A model generated the notes under the pieces. The model was not told the DNA's origin, searched no databases, and saw only the letters and a list, made by a program, of their open reading frames with translations. A stretch of 64,000 nucleotides of DNA from Desulfuromonas versatilis (GTDB lineage Bacteria; Desulfobacterota; Desulfuromonadia; Desulfuromonadales; NIT-T3). The position numbers and the translations under genes were made by a program. Position 1 is the first letter of the stretch, and every line of letters starts with the position of its first letter. The stretch is taken from NCBI RefSeq assembly GCF_019704135.1, contig NZ_AP024355.1, forward strand, positions 2,908,001 to 2,972,000, read 5' to 3'. Positions 17,383-25,795 of the stretch are shown piece by piece.

Positions 17383-18540
17383 TCACTCCTTGTCATCGTC
17401 GGCGGTGAACAGGTCCAGGCTCTTGCCCCGCAGCTGGTCGGCCAGGGAAAACCCGAGCCGTTTGCCGTGGTCGGGCTTGGCCCCCCGCTCCCGGGGTTTT
17501 TCCTGTTGCGGCTTGGCGGGCTCCTGGGCCCTGGGCGGCTCCACCGCGACAGGGGCCGCAGGTCGGGTTTCGCCCTGGGGAGGGTCGCCCGCCGTCCCCT
17601 TGAAGAAATAGCGGTCGTAGAGCCGGTGGTAGCTGGTCCAGGAGTTGCTGTTGTCGGGCTCTTTTTCGATATGGGTCCGCACCCCGTTGATCTTCGAGTC
17701 GAGATCATCCAGATAGTTGAGGATCACCGCCTCGAGGGTTTTGGGCCGTTTGGGCGAGCCGTACTCGTACTGGCCGTGATGTGAGAGCAGCAGGTGCTTG
17801 ACCAGGGTCACCAGGGGTCTGGGAAAGCCGGGCAGCTGGCGGACTTTCTCCTCCACCATCTCCACCCCCATGACGATATGCCCGAGCAATTTGCCCTCGT
17901 CGGAGTAATCGAAGGAGCGCTCGTAGCGCAGCTCGCTGACCTTGCCGATGTCGTGCAGCAGCGCCCCGACCACCAGCAGGTCGCGATTGAGCCCGGGATA
18001 GCGGGCGGTGACGTCCTCGGCCAGGCTGGCTACCGCCAAAGAGTGCTCGAGCAGGCCGCCCAGGTAGACATGGTGCATCGACTTGGCCGCCGGGGCCTGG
18101 CTGTAGGCCTTCAAAAACGCCGCGTCGGCCAGAAACGCCTCCATCAGCGACTTGAGATGCGGATCGCTCAAGGCACCGACCTTGCCGCGCAGCTCGGCCA
18201 CCATCTCCTCGGGCCGGCGCTGGGAGACCGGCAGGAAATCGGCCAGGTCGATCTGCTGCTCCGCGACCCGCTCCAGGTCCTGGATCACCAGCTGCATCTT
18301 GCCGAGATAGACGCTGGCCTTGCCGCTGGCCTGGATGAAATCGTCCTTTTCGAAACGCCCGGCAAACTCGTCCACCCGGTCCCAGACCCGTCCCTCCACC
18401 TCGCCGGTGCGATCCACCAGCTTGAGGGTCATGTAGGGCTTGCCGTTTTTGGCCATGGCCATGATTTTATCGCGCACCAGGAAGGGGCTCTCCACCCAGT
18501 CTCGCTCACGGATCTGCTCCACGAAAACTTTCTTCAACAT
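17383..18540 (-). CDS. YhaM-like 3'-5' exoribonuclease (OB-fold plus HD domain)
   Basis: A 385-residue protein. An OB-fold nucleic-acid-binding domain occupies roughly residues 10-95 (KPYMTLKLVDRTGEVEGRVW). An HD phosphohydrolase domain follows, with the metal-binding LLHDIGKVSE motif near residue 195, MHHVYLGGLLEHSL before it and LLLSHHGQYEYGSPKRPKT after it. This matches YhaM/CBF1 3'-5' exonucleases. The last 80 residues are a Pro/Ala-rich tail of low complexity that is not part of the family core. The ATG at 18540 has GGGAG ahead of it and overlaps the stop of the FAD-dehydrogenase gene by one base (TGATG), indicating translational coupling. Confidence 0.85.
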   Translation of the reverse strand: MLKKVFVEQIRERDWVESPFLVRDKIMAMAKNGKPYMTLKLVDRTGEVEGRVWDRVDEFAGRFEKDDFIQASGKASVYLGKMQLVIQDLERVAEQQIDLADFLPVSQRRPEEMVAELRGKVGALSDPHLKSLMEAFLADAAFLKAYSQAPAAKSMHHVYLGGLLEHSLAVASLAEDVTARYPGLNRDLLVVGALLHDIGKVSELRYERSFDYSDEGKLLGHIVMGVEMVEEKVRQLPGFPRPLVTLVKHLLLSHHGQYEYGSPKRPKTLEAVILNYLDDLDSKINGVRTHIEKEPDNSNSWTSYHRLYDRYFFKGTAGDPPQGETRPAAPVAVEPPRAQEPAKPQQEKPRERGAKPDHGKRLGFSLADQLRGKSLDLFTADDDKE

Positions 18541-20126
18541 CAACTCCCGATTCTTACTTGGTTTACGATCTGCTCGGCGGCCCGCAGGCCGTCCAGAGCG
18601 GCGCTCATGATGCCGCCGGCATAGCCGGCGCCCTCGCCGGCCGGGAAGAGCCCCGGGTGGGAGAGCGACTGGCCGTCCGCGCCGCGCACGATCCGCAGCG
18701 GCGCCGAGGTGCGGGTTTCCACCCCGACCAGGCAGGCTTCCGCGCTGACGAAGCCGCGCATCCGCCGCTCGTAATGGGGCAGTGCCCGGCGCAGGCCCCG
18801 GGACACGAAATCCGGCAGGACCCGCGTCAGGTCGGCTTCGCGCACCCCGGGTCGGCAGGTGGAGAACAGCGGGCCACGCCCCTTGCCGAGAAAGGCCAGC
18901 AGGTTCTGCCCGGGAGCGTGGTAATCGCCGCCCCCCTCGCGAAACGCCGCCTCCTCCCAGTGCCGCTGGAACCGGACCCCGGCCAGGGGGTCGTCCCCAG
19001 GAAAATCCTCGCGCCGCACGCCGACCACCAGCGCACTGTTGGACCAGGCCCCGTCGCGGCGCCGCGGGCTCATGCCGTTGACCACCATGCCGCCCGGCTC
19101 GGAGGAGGAGATGACCACCTCGCCCCCCGGGCACATACAGAACGAGTATACCCCACGGCCGCTCTCCGGGTCATTCCAGGTCAGGGCGTAATCGGCCGCC
19201 GGCAGGCTTGGGTGGCGCTCGAAACCGTACTGGATGCGGTTGATCAGCTCCACCGGGTGTTCAACCCGCAGGCCGACGGCAAAGGGTTTGGCCTCGAGCC
19301 TGACCCCGCTGCGCTGCAGCATCCGGTAGGTATCCCGGGCGCTGTGTCCCGGCGCCAGCACCAGGCTGTCGCAGCCGGTTTCGTCCTTCTCGTCGAATAC
19401 CGCGGCACTGACCCGCCCGCCGCTGGTGGCGATTCCGGTCAGGCAGGTCTCGAAGCGGATATCGACCCCCGCGGCAAGCAGGGTCTTGCGCAGATTGATC
19501 AGCACCAGGCGCAACCGGTCGGTGCCGACGTGGGGCTTGGCCTGGGTGAGGATCTCCGCCGGCGCGCCGCACTCGACCAGGGTCTGCAACACCAGGCGGA
19601 TCCATGGGTTGTTGACCCGGGTGGTCAGCTTGCCGTCGGAAAAGGTGCCTGCCCCGCCTTCGCCGAACTGCACGTTGCTCTTCGGGTCCAGCCCCTCCCC
19701 GTTCCAGAAGCGGCGCACATCCCGCACCCGCTCCTCCACCGGGCGACCGCGTTCCACCAGGGTGACCGCGGCCCCGCAGCGGGCCAGGTGCAGGGCGGCA
19801 AACAGCCCGGCCGGCCCCATCCCCACCACCACGCAGCGGTGGCTGCGCCCCACCGGGACAATGCCCGGCGGCGCGCTCGGAAGGGCCGCCTCCAGGCGGC
19901 GATTGGCCTGGTTGCGGCGCAGCACCCCGGCTTCGTCGGCATGGGTGAACTCCAGGGTGAAGACCCGCAGGACATTGGGCTTTTTACGGGCGTCAATGCC
20001 CCGGCGCACCACCCGCAGCTCTCCCAGGTCCGCAACCTGGAGCCCCAGTTCGCGAGCGACCTTTTGCGCCAGCAGCGATTCGGGCTCCTCGAGGGTCAGG
20101 GTGACTTCCCTGAGTCTCAAGCCCAT
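18540..20126 (-). CDS. FAD-dependent dehydrogenase (COG2509 type)
   Basis: A 528-residue flavoprotein from the ATG at 20126, chosen because the 19 upstream codons are not family-like. After an N-terminal domain of about 90 residues, the dinucleotide-binding motif VVVGMGPAGLFAALHLA appears, then QFGEGGAGTFSDGKLTTR and, near the C-terminus, GLFPAGEGAGYAGGIMSAA, which closes the FAD site. This is the widespread uncharacterised NAD(FAD)-utilising dehydrogenase family of about 530 residues; no substrate is established. It is coupled to the YhaM-like gene downstream. Confidence 0.85.
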   Translation of the reverse strand: MGLRLREVTLTLEEPESLLAQKVARELGLQVADLGELRVVRRGIDARKKPNVLRVFTLEFTHADEAGVLRRNQANRRLEAALPSAPPGIVPVGRSHRCVVVGMGPAGLFAALHLARCGAAVTLVERGRPVEERVRDVRRFWNGEGLDPKSNVQFGEGGAGTFSDGKLTTRVNNPWIRLVLQTLVECGAPAEILTQAKPHVGTDRLRLVLINLRKTLLAAGVDIRFETCLTGIATSGGRVSAAVFDEKDETGCDSLVLAPGHSARDTYRMLQRSGVRLEAKPFAVGLRVEHPVELINRIQYGFERHPSLPAADYALTWNDPESGRGVYSFCMCPGGEVVISSSEPGGMVVNGMSPRRRDGAWSNSALVVGVRREDFPGDDPLAGVRFQRHWEEAAFREGGGDYHAPGQNLLAFLGKGRGPLFSTCRPGVREADLTRVLPDFVSRGLRRALPHYERRMRGFVSAEACLVGVETRTSAPLRIVRGADGQSLSHPGLFPAGEGAGYAGGIMSAALDGLRAAEQIVNQVRIGS

Positions 20127-20202
20127 GGCAGGCAATCCTTGCCCACCCCGGGCCAGCGGACGCGGCGCTGTGGGCGATGCCAAAGGGGGAGATTCACGGC
20201 GC

Positions 20203-21369
20203 TCAACTCAGGGGCAGCTCGATGTGGAAGACCGTGCCTTGCCCCTCGGTGCTTTCCACCGAAATCCGGCCGCCGTAGGTCTTGACGATACGCAGCACCA
20301 CCGAGAGACCGAAGCCGGTCCCCTTGGTCTTGGTGGTGAAAAAGGGGTCGAAAATCTTGTTCAGATTCTCCTTGGGGATGCCGCGGCCGGTATCGGAAAT
20401 ATCGACCCGGATCTTGGTCGCGTCGTGGTCGAGGCGCACCCCCAGCCGCCCGCCGTCCTGCATTTCGTAGATGGCGTTGGCGATCAGGTTGTTGAATATC
20501 TGCTCGATTTCGGTGGAGTCAGAAAGAATTTGCGGCGGGGTGGAGAGCAGCTGACTGTCCACGTCGATCCCCAGGGCTGCCAGTTGCGCGTCGAAGCCTT
20601 CCAGGACCCCTGCGAGGACCTCGGCGACGCTGACCAGCTCCAGTTCAAAGCGAGGACGTTTGCTGGCGGCCAGCAACTGCACCAGGATGCCGTCGATGCG
20701 GTCGACCTCCTTGAGGATCTTATCCGCGTAACCGGACATCTCCGGGTCCTGTTCGAGACCGGACCTGAGGATCTGCCCGAAAAGGCTGATGGAGTTCAGA
20801 GGATTGCGGATTTCATGGGCCATCCCCGCCGAGAGGTGCCCGAGGGAGGCCAGTTTCTCGGCCTGCAGGATTTCGGCGTGGGCCCGCTCGAGTTCACGGG
20901 ATTTTTCTTCGACCCGCTGTTCGAGCTCCTGGTTCCACTTCTCGATCTCCCGCAGCAGCCGTTCGCGCTCCTGGCGCAGCTCCTTGTTGTGCAGTTCGAT
21001 GCGCCGAATGCGCAGGACGTTTTCCAGCCGCTCGACCAGGTCCTGGTTGTTGAAGGGCTTGAGGATGTAGTCCGAAGCGCCGGCCTTCATCAACTCGACG
21101 GCAATCTCCTCGCTCCCCTTTCCGGTGAACATGATCACGTAGGTATCGGGAAAGCGCTGGCGGATCTGTTTCAGGGCGGTCATGCCGTCCATCACCGGCA
21201 TCATGTAGTCGAGCAGCACCGCCGCGGGCTTTTCGCGCTCCACCACGGCCAGCCCCTCGGCGCCGCTTTCGGCGGTAAGGACTTGGTATCCCCTGTTTTT
21301 GAGGATCATCGAGGTGAGCTCGAGAATGATCTTCTCGTCGTCCACCACCAGAATTCGATCTTTGACCAT
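20203..21369 (-). CDS. Receiver-histidine kinase hybrid
   Basis: A 388-residue soluble protein. A receiver occupies residues 4-120 (VVDDE, acceptor Asp in AVLLDYMMPVMDG, Lys in YILKPFN), a coiled coil lies at about 125-185 (rich in Glu/Arg), then the dimerisation domain has the phospho-His in GMAHEIRNPLNSISLF, and the ATPase domain ends the protein (NNLIANAIYE, DTGRGIP, FFTTKTKGTGFGLSV). No membrane segment or sensor domain is present, so the N-terminal receiver probably controls the kinase in a phosphorelay. The ATG at 21369 is chosen because it begins the receiver; the open frame extends upstream through a REP-like hairpin and is not supported. Confidence 0.9.
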   Translation of the reverse strand: MVKDRILVVDDEKIILELTSMILKNRGYQVLTAESGAEGLAVVEREKPAAVLLDYMMPVMDGMTALKQIRQRFPDTYVIMFTGKGSEEIAVELMKAGASDYILKPFNNQDLVERLENVLRIRRIELHNKELRQERERLLREIEKWNQELEQRVEEKSRELERAHAEILQAEKLASLGHLSAGMAHEIRNPLNSISLFGQILRSGLEQDPEMSGYADKILKEVDRIDGILVQLLAASKRPRFELELVSVAEVLAGVLEGFDAQLAALGIDVDSQLLSTPPQILSDSTEIEQIFNNLIANAIYEMQDGGRLGVRLDHDATKIRVDISDTGRGIPKENLNKIFDPFFTTKTKGTGFGLSVVLRIVKTYGGRISVESTEGQGTVFHIELPLS

Positions 21370-21417
21370 GCTTGCCGACACTTTCTGAGTATTGCTCCAA
21401 CGATTCAGCAAGGATAC

Positions 21418-21440
21418 GTAGGGGCGGGGTTTCCCCGCCC
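21418..21440. repeat. REP-like GTAG-hairpin element
   Basis: GTAG at 21418-21421 is followed by the 8-bp inverted repeat GGGCGGGG (21422-21429), TTT, CCCCGCCC (21433-21440). A GTAG tetranucleotide 5' of an imperfect or perfect hairpin is the standard architecture of REP sequences acted on by RAYT transposases, and a RAYT gene lies at 1125-1979. Only one copy was noticed in the window. Confidence 0.5.
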
Positions 21441-21596
21441 TCGGCTCGGGAACCGCGCCCCGACACCACCACCGGATTTCGATATTCAACTACCGAAGCA
21501 ATAACGACAACACCCGGGAAACCGGGACACAGAATAACCTTCCCGGTCTGGTTTGACAAGGGGGAAAGGCCGGCCTTGGCGGGGTGGGGACAAAAC

Positions 21597-21626
21597 GGAA
21601 AAGACGGCCGGCGGGCCGTCTTTTCC
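21597..21626. terminator. Bidirectional intrinsic terminator after uspA
   Basis: A perfect 13-bp stem (21597-21609 with 21614-21626), 4-base loop and T-runs on both strands. It lies 26 bases past the UspA stop codon. Confidence 0.88.
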
Positions 21627-21652
21627 GGTATAGGCGGGGACCTCTGGCGAGG

Positions 21653-22099
21653 CTACTCCTGGATGCGGATGGTCATGACCGGGATGGCGGATTTGCGCAC
21701 CACCTTCTCGGCGGTGCTGCCGAACAGCACGTGATCCAGGCCGGTGCGCCCATGGGTACCCATCACGATCAGATCCGCGGAAACCTCTTGCGCCTTCTTG
21801 ATGATCTCGTCGTAGGGGATGCCGGGCACGATAAAGGTCTGGTAATTGTCAAAATCGCGCATGTGGGTGCGGCAGAACTTCTCCATCATCTTTTGCGCCC
21901 CCTCCTCGATTTCCTCCTCCAGTTTTTCGAAGGAGATGTGCGGCACATAGAAGCCCCGCAGGTCCACGGGTTCGTTGATGACATGAACCACGTTCAACCG
22001 GGCCCCGAACTTCCTGGCCAGGGCAAGGGCATACTTGAATGCATAGTCGGAGCTTTCCGAAAAGTCCGTCGCGTAGACAATGCTCTTGAAGTCTTTCAT
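21653..22099 (-). CDS. Universal stress protein, UspA family
   Basis: A 148-residue cytoplasmic UspA-fold protein. It begins with the beta-strand IVYATDFSESSDYAFKYAL and ends with the ATP-binding pattern MGTHGRTGLDHVLFGSTAEKVV-like block followed by IPVMTIR, so it should be of the nucleotide-binding UspA class. The longer helical insert in the middle (FEKLEEEIEEGAQKMMEK) is common in delta-proteobacterial members. A small receiver gene lies 29 bases upstream on the same strand, suggesting a stress or signalling operon ended by the terminator at 21597-21626. Confidence 0.92.
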   Translation of the reverse strand: MKDFKSIVYATDFSESSDYAFKYALALARKFGARLNVVHVINEPVDLRGFYVPHISFEKLEEEIEEGAQKMMEKFCRTHMRDFDNYQTFIVPGIPYDEIIKKAQEVSADLIVMGTHGRTGLDHVLFGSTAEKVVRKSAIPVMTIRIQE

Positions 22100-22128
22100 C
22101 GCTCCTCCCCAGGGATGGTGGCTGACAA

Positions 22129-22521
22129 CTAGGAGTTACCAACGTGCTGTTTACCGTTGTGGATCTTCTTCATCACCGATTTGAGTTCATCAAGTTTCAC
22201 CGGTTTATGGATGTACTCGAACGCCCCGAGATTCATCGCTTCCAGGTAAGACTCGACTCCCCCGTAAGCGGTGATCATGATGACGTTGGTGCTGGGGTAG
22301 TTGCGGTTCAGTTCCCGCAAGAAAGCCAGGCCGTTCATTCCGGGCATGTTGATGTCGCTGATCACCAGGTTCACTTTCTGCTGACGAAGAAATTCCAGCG
22401 CCTCATAGCCGTTGCCGACACTGTCGACCTGGTACCCTTCCTGGGACAGGAGTTTGCTCAGCCCGATTCGAGCATTCTCCTCGTCGTCTACGATTAAAAT
22501 TTTGTCGATTTTTCGCCCCAA
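22129..22521 (-). CDS. Single-domain response regulator
   Basis: A 130-residue receiver. The acidic pair is in LIVDDEEN, the acceptor Asp in LVISDINMPGMNG, the Thr in MITAY and the Lys in YIHKPVK. I choose a TTG start at 22521 because AGGAG lies eight bases before it and the receiver starts immediately after; an in-frame ATG 21 codons upstream adds residues with no family match. It sits upstream of the uspA gene and is probably co-transcribed with it. No DNA-binding output domain is present. Confidence 0.85.
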   Translation of the reverse strand: MGRKIDKILIVDDEENARIGLSKLLSQEGYQVDSVGNGYEALEFLRQQKVNLVISDINMPGMNGLAFLRELNRNYPSTNVIMITAYGGVESYLEAMNLGAFEYIHKPVKLDELKSVMKKIHNGKQHVGNS

Positions 22522-22683
22522 AACATCTACTCCTTGGCATATTTTCAAGGAAATTCTACCATGCGCCAGTGCACTGTCAAGCAACAGACAGGCTGATTCC
22601 CTTCGAAAAAAATAAATGATTCCATGGCCTTAAAGGACCCACGGAAACCCTGCGGGGGTCTTGGGAACAGGATCGGGGGAATT

Positions 22684-23505
22684 TCAGACGGGATTTTGCT
22701 GCCAGAGGCGGATAAGCTCCCTGGCCAGGGCGCTCAATTGCTCCGCGCCCCGGCGGCCGACGGCCAGGACCTCCTCGTGGTTCAGGGGCTGGCTGGCGAG
22801 TCCGGCGGCGGCATTGGCCACCAGCGAGAGGCCGACGACCTCCAGCCCCAGGTAAGCGGCCAGGATGGCCTCGGGGACCATGGACATGGAAACCACCTGG
22901 GCGCCAAGCAGGCGCAACATGCGGATTTCGGCAGGCGTCTCGTAGGAGGGGCCGGGCATGGCGGCGAGCACCCCCCGGTGCAGGCCAATCCCCAGCGCCC
23001 GGGCCCGGGTGAGAAGCCCCGAGAACAGGTCCTGCCGGTACAGGGCCGAGAGATCGACGAAGGGGTTGTCGTCAACCCCGCGCAGGGGATTGTCACCCAG
23101 CAGGTTGATGTGGTCGGCGATGTACACGAAATCGCCCGGACGATACGCCGGCTCGATCCCCCCCACGGCGCTGGTCAGCAGCAGCCGGGGGCAACCCAGG
23201 CGATGGGCGATGGTCGCCGGCAGCGCTGCCTGCCGGGCGCTGAGCCCCTGGTAGAGGTGAAAGCGCCCCTGAAACAGCAGCACCCGCCACCCCTGCAGGG
23301 TTCCGCCAACCAGCCGCCCCGCGTGCCCCGCGACACTCCCCTCGGGAAAACAGGGGAACTGCCCGTAGGCGAACTCTTCCGCCTGGTCCAACTCGGCAGC
23401 CAGCGCCCCGAGCCCTGAACCGAGCACGATGGCCAGGTCAAAGGGGTCGTCTCCGCAGCGGCGCAACACCGCATCGGCCAACTGGTCGATCCCGCTTTGC
23501 GGCAT
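22684..23505 (-). CDS. punA: Purine nucleoside phosphorylase
   Basis: A 273-residue trimeric-type PNP that splits purine nucleosides with phosphate. Family blocks are VLGSGLGALA at the phosphate site, GHAGRLVGG, QGRFHLYQG, TSAVGGI, the purine-site AAMPGPSYETPAEIRM, and SMSMVPEAILA with NAAAGL near the end. The ATG follows directly on the stop codon of the zinc-ribbon receiver gene. This is the last gene of a seven-gene minus-strand operon that starts with methylthioadenosine phosphorylase, so two members of the same phosphorylase superfamily bracket the operon. Confidence 0.93.
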   Translation of the reverse strand: MPQSGIDQLADAVLRRCGDDPFDLAIVLGSGLGALAAELDQAEEFAYGQFPCFPEGSVAGHAGRLVGGTLQGWRVLLFQGRFHLYQGLSARQAALPATIAHRLGCPRLLLTSAVGGIEPAYRPGDFVYIADHINLLGDNPLRGVDDNPFVDLSALYRQDLFSGLLTRARALGIGLHRGVLAAMPGPSYETPAEIRMLRLLGAQVVSMSMVPEAILAAYLGLEVVGLSLVANAAAGLASQPLNHEEVLAVGRRGAEQLSALARELIRLWQQNPV

Positions 23506-24066
23506 TTAACCCTCGAGCAGTTTTTTGACCCGATACTGCAGCTGTTCGGGCTTGAAGGATTTGTTGATGAAATCGTTGGCCCCGGCCAGTTCCACCCTGG
23601 CGACGTCGGCCTCTTTGCGGTACACCCCACTCATGGCCATCAGGCGAATGGCCTGCAGGGAAGCGTCGGCCCGCACCTCGCGGATCAGCTGGTAGCCATC
23701 CATGCGCGGCAGGTTCAGATCCAGCAGAACCAGCTCGGGGCGGTCCCGGCGGATGATTTCCAGGGCCTCGACCCCGTCGGCGGCGGTCAACAGTCGGGCC
23801 CCGAGGGGCTGAAGAACGTCCAGAATCAGCTCCCGAAAGAATTTTGAGTCGTCCACCACCAGGATGGCCGGTCCCGACGCCGCCTGCCGCGGCGCTGCTG
23901 CCTCGGGACTTTCCTTTGCCGGCTGGGGCTCAGGCACCGGGGCCTCTCCCAGATCGACCTGGAATTGATGATTGCATTTGGGGCACCTGACCCGGGCCAC
24001 CGTCTTTTTGACCCGGGAAGGGTCGACCCGGTAGCGGGCACCGCATTCAGGGCATTGTATGGTCAT
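23506..24066 (-). CDS. Zinc-ribbon/receiver fusion protein
   Basis: A 186-residue protein. Residues 1-40 are an MJ0042-type zinc ribbon with two Cys pairs (CPECGARYRVD and RCPKCNHQF). A Pro/Ala/Glu-rich linker of about 25 residues leads to a receiver domain at about 66-186 (LVVDDSKFF, acceptor Asp in LVLLDLNLPRMDG, switch residue in AMSG, Lys in FINKSFK). There is no classical output domain, so the zinc ribbon may be the interaction module. The start overlaps the stop of the RodZ-like gene (ATGA) and the stop abuts the PNP start, so it is tightly built into the operon. Confidence 0.88.
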   Translation of the reverse strand: MTIQCPECGARYRVDPSRVKKTVARVRCPKCNHQFQVDLGEAPVPEPQPAKESPEAAAPRQAASGPAILVVDDSKFFRELILDVLQPLGARLLTAADGVEALEIIRRDRPELVLLDLNLPRMDGYQLIREVRADASLQAIRLMAMSGVYRKEADVARVELAGANDFINKSFKPEQLQYRVKKLLEG

Positions 24067-25031
24067 TGTCCATCCTCGTTCAGCGAGCCTGGAGAAATGT
24101 TCAGCACCAGCTCGGAGCGATCTTCCAGCTCCACCCTCTCCTGGTTGAGCCAGACCCTCAGGGCGGCGGGGTCGGAAACCGACAATCGCGCGCTGGAGCG
24201 GACTTTCCAGCTCAACACGGTGGCCGCTGCCAGCTCATATCTGCGCTCCGCCTGGCCATCCACCGAGATGCCGATGGAAACGGGAGCCAACGCCTCAACC
24301 TTCATCGCCGCCCCGCCGGGGTTGAGCTGGGCCAGCGGTTGTACCGGAGCCTGGGGTGGAGCCCCGGTCTTGACGATCGGGGCAGGCTCGGCGGCCGGAA
24401 CCGGCTCGACAAGCGCAACGGAAGTTTCTTCGGTTGCCCTTTCCGGTTCCCCGGGGCCCGGGTACTCGCGCTCCTCGGAGGCCGGCTGTTGCGCCTCCTC
24501 CGCAGCTGGCTGTTGCGCCTCGGGCGCAGCCGGCTCGGGAACAGCTTGCGGAAGGGCAGGCCCCGGAGAATCACCTCCCGGAGCATCGCTCGCGGCCAGC
24601 GGCTGAATCACCTCCGCAGGTTCCTGCGGCAGGGAGTCCTTGAACAGCAGCGCTCCAACCAGCGTCGCCAAAACCACCAGCGCCGCCAGCAGCAACCGCA
24701 CCAGGGGGCGGCTGGGGGAAGAACTCTCGATGGGAATCGAGGTGAGCTCACCGGCCAGCGCCTGCTCGCCCTTGTCCTGCCGATTGCCGGTTTGCTGCCG
24801 ATAACGCTCCAGCAGGCTCCCCGCCTCCAGCCCCAGCGATGCGGCATAGGTGCGCAGAAACCCGCTGAGATAGACCTCGCCGGGAAACACCTCGAAGCGG
24901 TCCTCCTCCAGGGCCTGCAGGTAGGCAAGCTTGATCCTGGTCTGGCGGGAAACCGTTTCGAGCGTCATGCCACGCTGCTCTCTGCGCTGCCTGAGCAGCG
25001 TTCCCAGGCTGGGCTGGTCGGGTGCGGTCAT
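24063..25031 (-). CDS. RodZ-like cytoskeletal/membrane protein
   Basis: A 322-residue bitopic membrane protein. An N-terminal XRE-type helix-turn-helix at about residues 8-70 (LRQRREQRGMTLETVSRQTRI, then FPGEVYLSGFLRTYA) precedes one membrane segment near 110-130. A long Pro/Ala/Glu-rich periplasmic linker follows, and the C-terminus (about 240-320) is a beta-rich DUF4115-type domain. This is the RodZ arrangement, in which the cytoplasmic helix-turn-helix binds MreB and not DNA. No mreB is present in the window, so involvement in cell shape is inferred from the family. It overlaps the zinc-ribbon receiver gene downstream. Confidence 0.85.
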   Translation of the reverse strand: MTAPDQPSLGTLLRQRREQRGMTLETVSRQTRIKLAYLQALEEDRFEVFPGEVYLSGFLRTYAASLGLEAGSLLERYRQQTGNRQDKGEQALAGELTSIPIESSSPSRPLVRLLLAALVVLATLVGALLFKDSLPQEPAEVIQPLAASDAPGGDSPGPALPQAVPEPAAPEAQQPAAEEAQQPASEEREYPGPGEPERATEETSVALVEPVPAAEPAPIVKTGAPPQAPVQPLAQLNPGGAAMKVEALAPVSIGISVDGQAERRYELAAATVLSWKVRSSARLSVSDPAALRVWLNQERVELEDRSELVLNISPGSLNEDGQ

Positions 25032-25035
25032 CGGC

Positions 25036-25785
25036 CTATTTCAACAATTTGAGGTAGTCTTTGGAGAGCCTGGCCCACTCGCTGTCCGGGGCGAGGCGCA
25101 GCACTTCGGAAAAGGATTCGGCCGCCTTTGCCATTTCCCGTTCCTTCAGATAGGACAGGCCCAGCTGGTAGTGCCCCTGGGCGAACTCAGGCGCCATACC
25201 CAGGGCTGCCTGGTAGGCCTCGATGGCCAGGTCGTTTTTGTCCAGCGCGTAGTAGGCCTCGCCGAGGCGAAACCGGGCCGGAACATATTGGGGGTTGCGG
25301 GAGAGGGCCTCCCGGTAGGCGATTAACGCCTCCAGGTAATCGCCTTTTTGAAAATGGGCGAAACCGGCGCCGGTCAGGGCCACTTCAGGGCTGCCGAACA
25401 GCAGGTTGCCCGAAGCCTTGCGAAAATAGACCAGGGCGTCGTCCCAGCGCTGCATGTCCAGATAAAGCGCCGCGAGGTTGTTCTGGAACTGGGGCTCCTG
25501 CTCACTGTAGTCGATGGCCAGCAGGTAGTGCCGTTCCGCCTCGGGGTAGGCCTTCTTCAACTGGTAGGCCTGGGCCAGCGCCCCCTGGATGTCTGGACGC
25601 CGCGGGGATTCCTTTTCAGCGATCAGGAACTGTTTCAAGGCGGAGGTGTAATTCCCCTCCCGCAGATAGGAAAGGCCGAGAATGTAATGAACCTCGGCAT
25701 CGTCCGGCGCCTTCTTGGGAGCGCCGCAGCCGCTCAGCAGCGCCAACAGCAGCAGCACGGTCGTCAGGTACAGGTTTCTGCGCAC
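25036..25785 (-). CDS. TPR-repeat lipoprotein
   Basis: A 249-residue lipoprotein. The GTG at 25785 is chosen because it gives a complete lipoprotein signal (RRNLYL then a hydrophobic run ending LLSGC) and AAGGGAGG lies just ahead; an ATG 19 codons upstream would spoil the signal. About six tetratricopeptide repeats follow, with typical positions such as EVHYILGLSYLREGNYTSAL and ARFRLGEAYYALDKNDLAIE. The arrangement is like PilF/PilW pilotins and NlpI. A pilotin role would need a secretin partner; the secretin at 30061-33102 is 4 kb upstream but not in this operon. The RodZ-like gene follows after four bases. Confidence 0.85.
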   Translation of the reverse strand: MRRNLYLTTVLLLLALLSGCGAPKKAPDDAEVHYILGLSYLREGNYTSALKQFLIAEKESPRRPDIQGALAQAYQLKKAYPEAERHYLLAIDYSEQEPQFQNNLAALYLDMQRWDDALVYFRKASGNLLFGSPEVALTGAGFAHFQKGDYLEALIAYREALSRNPQYVPARFRLGEAYYALDKNDLAIEAYQAALGMAPEFAQGHYQLGLSYLKEREMAKAAESFSEVLRLAPDSEWARLSKDYLKLLK

Positions 25786-25795
25786 TTGCCCTCCC

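Noticed and set aside
14344-17784. A 1146-codon plus-strand frame across the phospholipase-like gene, coaBC and the metallo-hydrolase
   Set aside because: It crosses three well-supported genes and a repeat element. Its translation has no domain and is biased in composition.
21370-21489. Longer start for the receiver-histidine kinase
   Set aside because: The extra 40 codons translate the REP-like hairpin and have no family match; the receiver begins at the ATG at 21369.
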